A stretch of 6,426 nt of DNA from NCBI GenBank assembly GCA_030039105.1, contig JASHQO010000409.1:1-6426 (forward strand), given 5' to 3'. The DNA is from Xanthobacteraceae bacterium. Lineage in GTDB: Bacteria; Pseudomonadota; Alphaproteobacteria; Rhizobiales; Xanthobacteraceae. Made by a program: the position numbers and the translations under genes. Position 1 is the stretch's first letter. Every line of letters begins with the position of its first letter. Below, piece after piece: positions 1-4,548 of this stretch. The notes below the pieces were generated by a model. It was given only the letters and a program-made list of their open reading frames with translations. It was not told where the DNA came from and did not search any database.

Positions 1-1
1 C

Positions 2-685
2 CTGCCGCTCCTCGAGCGCATCGCCGCGCGCAAGAAAGCCGGCGAGCGCGTCAACGTTCTGACCCATTGCAACGCCGGCTGGCTGGCGACCGTCGACGTC
101 GGCACGGCGACGGCGGCGATCTATTTGGCGCACGACAAGGGCCTGCCGATACATGTGTTTGTCGACGAAACCCGGCCGCGCAACCAGGGCGCCTCGCTGA
201 CGGCGTGGGAGCTCGGCCAGCACGGCGTGCCGTACACCGTGATCGCCGACAACACCGGCGGTCATTTGATGCAGCATGGCCTGGTCGACATCGTCATCGT
301 CGGCGCCGACCGCGTCACCGCCAACGGCGACGTCTGCAACAAGATCGGCACCTATCTGAAGGCGCTCGCCGCCCACGACAACAATGTGCCGTTCTATGTG
401 GCGCTGCCGTCCCCGACCATCGATTTTTCCGTCGCCGACGGCGTCGCCGAGGTTCCGATCGAGGAGCGTAGTGCCGACGAAGTGGCGACCATGACCGGCC
501 GTACCGCCGACGGCCGCATCGAGACGGTGCGCATCGTGCCCGACGGCTCGCCGGTGGCGAATTACGGTTTCGATGTCACGCCGGCACGGCTCGTCACCGG
601 CCTGATCACCGAGCGCGGCGTGATCGCCGCGTCGCGCGCGGCCTTGGCGGGGGCTTTTCCCGGCCGCGTCGGCACGCCACAATGA
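2..685 (+). CDS. mtnA: S-methyl-5-thioribose-1-phosphate isomerase, C-terminal part (5' end outside window)
   Basis: The enzyme converts 5-methylthioribose-1-phosphate to 5-methylthioribulose-1-phosphate in the cytoplasm, a step of methionine salvage from methylthioadenosine. The reading frame is open from the first bases, so the N-terminal part lies upstream. About 227 residues remain of a protein that is usually 340-380 residues long. Family signatures are clear: THCNAGWLAT holds the catalytic Cys (codon at 68-70), then DETRPRNQGASLTAWEL, then VGADRVTANGDVCNKIGTY with the catalytic Asp (codon at 308-310), and VALPSPTIDF further on. The C-terminal TPARLVTGLITERG is typical of this isomerase rather than of the related eIF2B subunits or ribose-1,5-bisphosphate isomerases. 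The stop is TGA at 683-685. No downstream partner of methionine salvage is seen; the next gene is an unrelated repair protein. The upstream neighbour, often mtnP in related bacteria, cannot be checked here. Confidence 0.95.
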   Translation: MPLLERIAARKKAGERVNVLTHCNAGWLATVDVGTATAAIYLAHDKGLPIHVFVDETRPRNQGASLTAWELGQHGVPYTVIADNTGGHLMQHGLVDIVIVGADRVTANGDVCNKIGTYLKALAAHDNNVPFYVALPSPTIDFSVADGVAEVPIEERSADEVATMTGRTADGRIETVRIVPDGSPVANYGFDVTPARLVTGLITERGVIAASRAALAGAFPGRVGTPQ

Positions 686-695
686 CGCTTGCTGC

Positions 696-712
696 GTTTC
701 GGCAGTCGTTTC
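696..712 (+). promoter_or_regulatory. Possible degenerate LexA (SOS) box upstream of mmcB
   Basis: The sequence shows a direct repeat GTTTC-N7-GTTTC. The alphaproteobacterial LexA operator is GTTC-N7-GTTC. Read at the correct 11-base period, this site is TTTC-N7-GTTT, one mismatch in each half. It lies between the mtnA stop and the mmcB start, where an operator would be expected, and mmcB is SOS-controlled in Caulobacter. The match is imperfect and the assignment is inference. Confidence 0.22.
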
Positions 713-791
713 CTGTGCAGTGTCGGTTGTTGCCATGCGTAAATCCGTGTCGCGTCCGTTGTCGCATCTGCCCTTGCCCGGAATTCTGGCC

Positions 792-1277
792 ATGACGCTC
801 AGTTCGGCAGCCGCAGCCATGCCGATCGACGGCCGCCAGTCGCAGACGGCGCTGGCGATCGCCCGCGGCACCGCGCGCTACCTGCACGCGCTCGGCTACG
901 GCGTGGTCAGCGAATTGCCGCTGCCGTCGGGCCGCCGCGCCGATCTGGTGGCGCTCGGCGGCGACGGCGAGATCGTCATTGTCGAAATTAAATCCTCGGT
1001 GGCCGATTTCCGCGCTGACCGGAAATGGATGGACTACCGGCTGCACTGCGACCGGCTGTTCTTCGCCACCGTCGCCGACGTGCCCTGCGAGATTTTTCCC
1101 GGCGCTGCCGGCCTGATCGTTGCCGACGCGTTCGGCGCCGCGATCGTCAACGAGGCGCCGGAGCATCGCCTGCCGGCGGCGACCCGCAGAACCATCATGC
1201 TGCGCTTCGCCCACGCCGCGGCGCTGCGCCTGCAGGCGCTGGCCGATCCACAGGGGCCTTATACGGGCGAATTCTGA
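792..1277 (+). CDS. mmcB: MmcB-family DNA repair protein (PD-(D/E)XK nuclease-like)
   Basis: This is a small, probably cytoplasmic protein of the MmcB family, linked in Caulobacter to survival of mitomycin C damage and thought to be a nuclease of the PD-(D/E)XK fold. In the 161-residue version starting at ATG 792, a helix containing TALAIARGTARYL precedes the core. The core GRRADLVAL and EIVIVEIKSS give the metal-binding set Asp51, Glu65 and Lys67. These are followed by DFRADRKWMDY and CDRLFFA, typical of the family. The start is uncertain. The frame stays open to a GTG at 720, with ATGs at 735, 792 and 819. ATG 792 is chosen because it gives the usual family length of about 160 and has a weak GGA nine bases upstream; the residues before it look non-conserved. 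The gene starts about 100 bases after mtnA and ends 9 bp from the stop of a convergent gene. Confidence 0.85.
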   Translation: MTLSSAAAAMPIDGRQSQTALAIARGTARYLHALGYGVVSELPLPSGRRADLVALGGDGEIVIVEIKSSVADFRADRKWMDYRLHCDRLFFATVADVPCEIFPGAAGLIVADAFGAAIVNEAPEHRLPAATRRTIMLRFAHAAALRLQALADPQGPYTGEF

Positions 1278-1286
1278 TTTTGCGCG

Positions 1287-1760
1287 TTACGCGGCGGCGG
1301 CCGGCACCACGTTCCACGAGGCTTTGAGCCGCTCGAGGAAGTGCCGCAGCATCACCAGATCGACCGGCTTCGGGATGCATTCCCAAATGTCGAGATTGAG
1401 CCGGTCGGCAAGCTTTACGGTCTCCCGGCAGGTCGCGGAATCGCAGCCGGTGACGACGATAATCGGCGCCGAATAACCGAGCATCGAGAGGTGGTGCAGC
1501 ATCTCGGTGCCGGCGTGAGCGCCAAGCGACAGATCGAGCGTGATGCAGTCGAACGCGGTCTCCTGGGCGAGCCGCGCCGCCTCATCGTAGGTCGCGGCGC
1601 CTGCCGGCAAAAAGCCAGCTTTGGCCGCTACCCGGCAGATGATCATGCGATGAAGATTGTCGTCGTCGATGACGAGAAGCCGCGGAAGAGTGCACCGCCG
1701 CGCATCCTCCACCGCGACAATGTCCTGGTCCGAATCGAGCGGACCCGATTGCGTAAGCAT
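1287..1760 (-). CDS. Single-domain response regulator (receiver only), cysteine-rich
   Basis: This is a 157-residue protein that is almost entirely one CheY-like receiver domain (about residues 26-147) with no DNA-binding or enzymatic output domain. The phosphorylation site is complete: acidic pair Asp32/Asp33 in LLVIDDD, phospho-acceptor Asp76 in CITLDLSL, Thr104 in IVVTG, and Lys131 in IPKPVD. It should therefore be phosphorylated by a histidine kinase or phosphotransfer protein. It has six Cys (23, 42, 72, 106, 111, 128), an unusual number for a receiver, including the pair in GCDSATC just after the switch Thr. ATG 1758-1760 is preferred because AGG lies five bases upstream; the frame also allows a TTG six codons earlier (1776-1778). 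It lies downstream of regB-regA on the same strand, 165 bp after regA, which suggests but does not prove that it works with RegB. No gene symbol is recognised. Confidence 0.86.
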   Translation of the reverse strand: MLTQSGPLDSDQDIVAVEDARRCTLPRLLVIDDDNLHRMIICRVAAKAGFLPAGAATYDEAARLAQETAFDCITLDLSLGAHAGTEMLHHLSMLGYSAPIIVVTGCDSATCRETVKLADRLNLDIWECIPKPVDLVMLRHFLERLKASWNVVPAAAA

Positions 1761-1925
1761 GCAAGCCTGCCAAACCAAGGCCGTTACTGGTTACCGGCAG
1801 TATTAAGCGTGAGGCCCCGAAACTTAGCTTAAGACGATCATAGAAATATCGGGGTATTTACAGCATCTGGTCGCGATGCGGTTAGCCGCCGGTAAACGGC
1901 TTAGCTAAAAGTCTATCGCTGCGAC
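1761..1925 (-). promoter_or_regulatory. Intergenic region upstream of the lone receiver gene
   Basis: This stretch between the regA stop and the receiver start is visibly richer in A and T than its surroundings, so it probably holds the receiver gene's own promoter. Visible structure: the heptamer CTTAGCT at 1823-1829 and again at 1900-1906, each followed by a near-identical AA-rich tail; inverted arms CCCCGA (1815-1820) and TCGGGG (1849-1854); and a small inverted repeat AGCCG (1884-1888) / CGGCT (1897-1901) just after regA. That last hairpin has no U-run on the minus strand, so it is not a convincing terminator, and read-through from regA is possible. No clear -35/-10 pair was identified. 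Confidence 0.35.
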
Positions 1926-2480
1926 CTATTTCGGCGCGCGCTTGGCGAGGATGCGCTGCAAGGTGCGGCGGTGCATATTGAGGCGCCGCGCGGTCTCCGA
2001 AACGTTGCGGCCGCACAGTTCGTAGATGCGCTGAATGTGTTCCCAGCGCACGCGATCCGCCGACATCGGATTTTCCGGCGGCTCGATCTTCTTGTTGTCC
2101 AGCGCCAGCAGCGCCGCGGCGACGTCGTCGGCATCGACCGGCTTGGCGAGATAATCGACCGCGCCGAGCTTCACCGCATTCACGGCAGTGGCGATATTGC
2201 CGTAGCCGGTGAGAATGATGGCGCGCGCTTCCGGCCGGCGCTTCTTCATCGCTGAAATGACGTCGAGCCCGTTGCCGTCGCCGAGCCGCATGTCGACGAC
2301 GGCAAAGGCAGGAGCCGCCTTCTCGACCTGCAGCAGGCCGTCGGCGACCGACTCCGCCGTGGTCACGACGAAGCCGCGTCCCTCCATGGCACGAGCCAGA
2401 CGCTGCAGAAACGATTTATCGTCTTCGACGATGAGGAGAGAGCGTTCGGGGGGAAGCACAACGGCGGTCGCAGCGGTCAT
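1926..2480 (-). CDS. regA: Redox response regulator RegA (PrrA/ActR/RegR family)
   Basis: This is the DNA-binding partner of RegB. It activates or represses genes for photosynthesis, nitrogen or carbon fixation, respiration and hydrogen use according to redox state, depending on species. The 184-residue length equals that of the Rhodobacter protein. The receiver domain (1-120) has Glu19/Asp20/Asp21 in IVEDDK, phospho-acceptor Asp63 in VVDMRLGDGNG, Thr91 in ILTGYGNIATAV and Lys113 in YLAKP. A short proline linker EPPENP (133-138) follows, then ADRVRWEHIQRIYELC and a Fis-type helix-turn-helix ending in NVSETARRLNMHRRTLQRIL, the most conserved part of the family. Cys156 before the helix-turn-helix is present; I recall redox effects on this residue being reported for RegA. 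ATG 2478-2480 is chosen because it gives the family N-terminus and has GGAG ten bases upstream, though the frame continues upstream with ATG 2522 and TTGs. It follows regB by 71 bp in one operon. Bradyrhizobium names this protein RegR. Confidence 0.96.
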   Translation of the reverse strand: MTAATAVVLPPERSLLIVEDDKSFLQRLARAMEGRGFVVTTAESVADGLLQVEKAAPAFAVVDMRLGDGNGLDVISAMKKRRPEARAIILTGYGNIATAVNAVKLGAVDYLAKPVDADDVAAALLALDNKKIEPPENPMSADRVRWEHIQRIYELCGRNVSETARRLNMHRRTLQRILAKRAPK

Positions 2481-2490
2481 GGCAATTCTA

Positions 2491-2544
2491 CTCCGGCAAA
2501 GGAAGTCGCCAGCCCCCTGCATCAACAATCGGGCCAATGCCTCC
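2491..2544 (-). promoter_or_regulatory. Two ribosome-binding candidates in the regB-regA gap
   Basis: On the minus strand a consensus GGAGG lies at 2540-2544 and a GGAG at 2491-2494. The second sits ten bases before ATG 2480 and supports the 184-residue RegA. The first sits 11 bases before an in-frame TTG (2526-2528) and 17 before ATG 2520-2522, so it could start a RegA with about 14-16 extra residues. Family length favours the shorter form. Confidence 0.45.
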
Positions 2545-2551
2545 GTAACAA

Positions 2552-3892
2552 TTAGGAGGGTTGGGCCGCAGGCTCAAGAGGGGGCGAGGCCGACGGCCGT
2601 TCGAAATCGACCCGGCTCCAGGTAACGCTAATGGTGGCGCCGTGCAGCGGCGGTGCCTGGTTGGTCAGGCCGAGCTTGGCTCCGGAGCGCTCCAGAAGAG
2701 TTTTGGCGATGAAAAAGCCGAGACCCAACCCGAACACGGCGTCTTCGTCGTCGGGCCCGCGCACGAGCGGCCGGCGGTGGGTCACATAGGGCGCGCCGAT
2801 ACGGTCGATCACTTCAGGGGCAAAGCCTGGACCGTCGTCGCTGATGGTGATGGTGACCTCGGCATCGGTCCAGGTGGCGAAAATCTCGACCCGGCGATGG
2901 GCAAAATCGACCGCGTTCTCGATCAAGTTGCCGAGGCCATAGCGGATCGCCGGATTGCGCGCGCCGACCGGCTCCGCGGTGCGGTCGGGTGGCAACGTCA
3001 CGCCGATCGAAACGCCGAAATTACGATGCGGCGCCGCCGCCTCTTCGATCAAGGCGGACAGCGGCAAGCGGTCGAACGGCTCGCCGGTCGGCAACTCCGT
3101 AATCTTGGCCAAAATCTCACGGCAGCGCTGGGCCTGCTCGCGCAACAGTTTGACGTCCTCGGCATGGGGCGATTTCGGATCGAGCGCGCGCTCGATCTCG
3201 CGAATGACCACGGTGATGGTGGAGAGCGGCGTGCCGAGCTCATGGGCCGCCGCCGCGGCGAGGCCATCGAGCTGTGATAGATGCTGTTCGCGCGCCAGAA
3301 CGAGTTCGGTCGCCGCCAAGGCATCGGAGAGCTGGCGCGCCTCTTCGGCGATCTGCCACGTGTAGACGCCGATATAGCCGATCGCGAGCAGGATCGAGAG
3401 CCAGACCCCGACCATGTAGATTTCCGGTAGCTGCAGCGGGTCTTCGCTGTCCCACGGCAGATCGTAGTGGAAGAACACCAGCACCGTGGCGCACAGCATG
3501 GCGAAGGTGCCGATCAACAACGTCATCCGTGGCGGCAACGCGGTGGCCGAGATCAGCACCGGCCCGAGCAGCAGGAACGCGAACGGGTTTTCCAAGCCGC
3601 CGGTGAGATAGAGCAGCGCCGCGAGTTCGGCGACGTCGAAGCTCAACAGCCAGGCAGCGCGGTCAGGCTCCAGCCACTGGGTCTCGCGGAAGCCGATCCG
3701 CAACGCCACGTTAAGCAGGGCCGACAGCGCGATGACGGCAAGACAGGCCCAGATCGGCACCTCGAACTCGAGGCCGAGATGCACCACCAGGACGGCACCG
3801 AACTGGCCCAGAACGGCGAACCAGCGCAGCCGAACCAGTGTGTCCAGCCGCACATTGCGCGGCCGATCGTTGATCCGTTGCAGCCCGAACAT
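2552..3892 (-). CDS. regB: Redox sensor histidine kinase RegB (PrrB/ActS/RegS family)
   Basis: This inner-membrane histidine kinase senses respiratory and redox state and phosphorylates RegA. The 446-residue protein matches the family's usual 430-460. The N-terminal half has about six membrane segments (roughly 24-43, 46-64, 81-97, 104-120, 122-141, 158-177). Between the third and fourth lies GGLENPF (99-104 region), the conserved ubiquinone-binding motif. The kinase half has the H-box AAAAAHELGTPLSTI with phospho-acceptor His217, the redox-active Cys equivalent in QRCREIL (Cys257), N-box NLIENAVDFA (322-331), G1 DDGPGF (352-357) and G2 GLGLGFF (388-394). The last 18 residues are Pro/Ser-rich. 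ATG 3890-3892 is chosen because MFGLQRI leads directly into the conserved VRLDTLVRLRWFAVLGQ. The frame stays open to a TTG at 4066, but those 58 residues look non-conserved and would overlap the divergent gene. No strong Shine-Dalgarno is visible. Transcribed ahead of regA; named RegS in Bradyrhizobium. Confidence 0.95.
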   Translation of the reverse strand: MFGLQRINDRPRNVRLDTLVRLRWFAVLGQFGAVLVVHLGLEFEVPIWACLAVIALSALLNVALRIGFRETQWLEPDRAAWLLSFDVAELAALLYLTGGLENPFAFLLLGPVLISATALPPRMTLLIGTFAMLCATVLVFFHYDLPWDSEDPLQLPEIYMVGVWLSILLAIGYIGVYTWQIAEEARQLSDALAATELVLAREQHLSQLDGLAAAAAHELGTPLSTITVVIREIERALDPKSPHAEDVKLLREQAQRCREILAKITELPTGEPFDRLPLSALIEEAAAPHRNFGVSIGVTLPPDRTAEPVGARNPAIRYGLGNLIENAVDFAHRRVEIFATWTDAEVTITISDDGPGFAPEVIDRIGAPYVTHRRPLVRGPDDEDAVFGLGLGFFIAKTLLERSGAKLGLTNQAPPLHGATISVTWSRVDFERPSASPPLEPAAQPS

Positions 3893-3999
3893 GGGCGACA
3901 ATGTAGCGATCGGCGCCGGCTTATCCAAATCGGCAAGGTGACGCTGGCGCTCGGCCGGCCGATGCGCGACACTGGGAGAAACTCTCGGGAGCCACTGCC
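3893..3999. promoter_or_regulatory. Divergent promoter region between regB and the cupin-rhodanese operon
   Basis: This 107-bp gap must hold the start signals for both directions. It contains a perfect 12-bp palindrome TCGGCCGGCCGA at 3951-3962. GCGC arms (3947-3950 and 3964-3967) extend it with one unpaired base. There is also an 8-bp palindrome CGGCGCCG at 3911-3918 and a direct repeat GCGAC/GCGAT at 3895-3899 and 3906-3910, next to the regB start codon. For the plus-strand gene GGGAG (3987-3991) is a good ribosome-binding site eight bases before ATG 4000. No convincing -35/-10 pair could be picked by eye. Confidence 0.5.
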
Positions 4000-4539
4000 A
4001 TGGCCTATCAACTCGACCAGTTCGTCGCCGACTGCCGTTCCATTCTGTCCCGCGATCCCGGCCCAAACGGGCGCGAGCAAGTTCGCCTCAAGCTCGAGCA
4101 CCTGCTGCAAAATCCGGACTTCGTGCGCAAGCACTGCGAACAGGCGCCGCGCGGCTTGCATGTGCTCTATGACGATCCCGAGCTTGGCTTCCAGATCTTG
4201 GCTCACATCAACGATAAGGCGCGCGTGTCGCCGCCACACGATCACGGCGCCTCCTGGGCGATCTACGGCCAAGCCACCCATTACACCGACATGATCGAAT
4301 GGGAACGCGAGGACGGTAACGGCGAATCGGGCCCCGCCAAGCTCAAGCCGGTAAAGAAGTATCGGCTCGAGCCCGGCCACGCCGGCATCTATCAGGACGG
4401 CAAGATTCATTCGATCGACTATCCCGACTACGCGCGCTTCGTCCGTGTGACGGGCACAAACCTCGACAAGATCCACCGCGTGCGTTTCGACCTGAACACC
4501 GGCGCGGTGCATCAGATGACCCCGCAGCAGGCGACGTGA
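4000..4539 (+). CDS. Cupin-fold, cysteine dioxygenase-like metal-dependent enzyme
   Basis: This is a 179-residue cytoplasmic protein with no signal peptide. A helical N-terminal segment (1-55) precedes a double-stranded beta-helix core. The motif PPHDHGASWAIYG (79-90) resembles the HxH-W-G motif of thiol dioxygenases and supplies His80 and His82. His137 in GKIHSID is the third expected iron ligand, 55 residues after His82, close to the 52 seen in mammalian cysteine dioxygenase. The Ser-His-Tyr catalytic set of cysteine and mercaptopropionate dioxygenases is not apparent after His137, where RFVRVTG stands. The substrate is therefore uncertain; oxidation of a small thiol to a sulfinate is an inference. 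The start has GGGAG eight bases upstream. The stop is followed after 9 bp by a rhodanese gene, so the two are almost certainly one operon, which supports a role in sulfur metabolism. It is divergent from regB. Another cupin activity cannot be excluded. Confidence 0.82.
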   Translation: MAYQLDQFVADCRSILSRDPGPNGREQVRLKLEHLLQNPDFVRKHCEQAPRGLHVLYDDPELGFQILAHINDKARVSPPHDHGASWAIYGQATHYTDMIEWEREDGNGESGPAKLKPVKKYRLEPGHAGIYQDGKIHSIDYPDYARFVRVTGTNLDKIHRVRFDLNTGAVHQMTPQQAT

Positions 4540-4548
4540 TCGGCGCCA

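Noticed and set aside
606..1214. 202-residue minus-strand open frame opposite mmcB
   Set aside because: Low-complexity Arg/Gly/Gln composition, while the plus strand encodes a recognisable MmcB with metal-binding residues.
1283..1293. CGCG-TTA-CGCG hairpin at the mmcB/receiver junction as a bidirectional terminator
   Set aside because: The stem is four base pairs and no T-run follows it in either direction.
1884..1901. Hairpin AGCCG/CGGCT after regA as a terminator
   Set aside because: The stem is short with an 8-base loop and no U-run follows it on the minus strand, so it does not meet intrinsic terminator criteria.
3893..4066. N-terminal extension of RegB by 58 residues from a TTG at 4066
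   Set aside because: The extra residues are not membrane or kinase sequence, would overlap the start of the divergent cupin gene, and exceed normal RegB length; ATG 3892 leads directly into the conserved region.
3467..4294. 275-residue plus-strand open frame across regB and the cupin gene
   Set aside because: It is antisense to regB and out of frame with the cupin; composition is rich in Gln, Arg and His with no domain pattern.
3643..4512. 289-residue minus-strand open frame across the cupin and regB
   Set aside because: Shadow of two well-supported genes in other frames; no family motifs.
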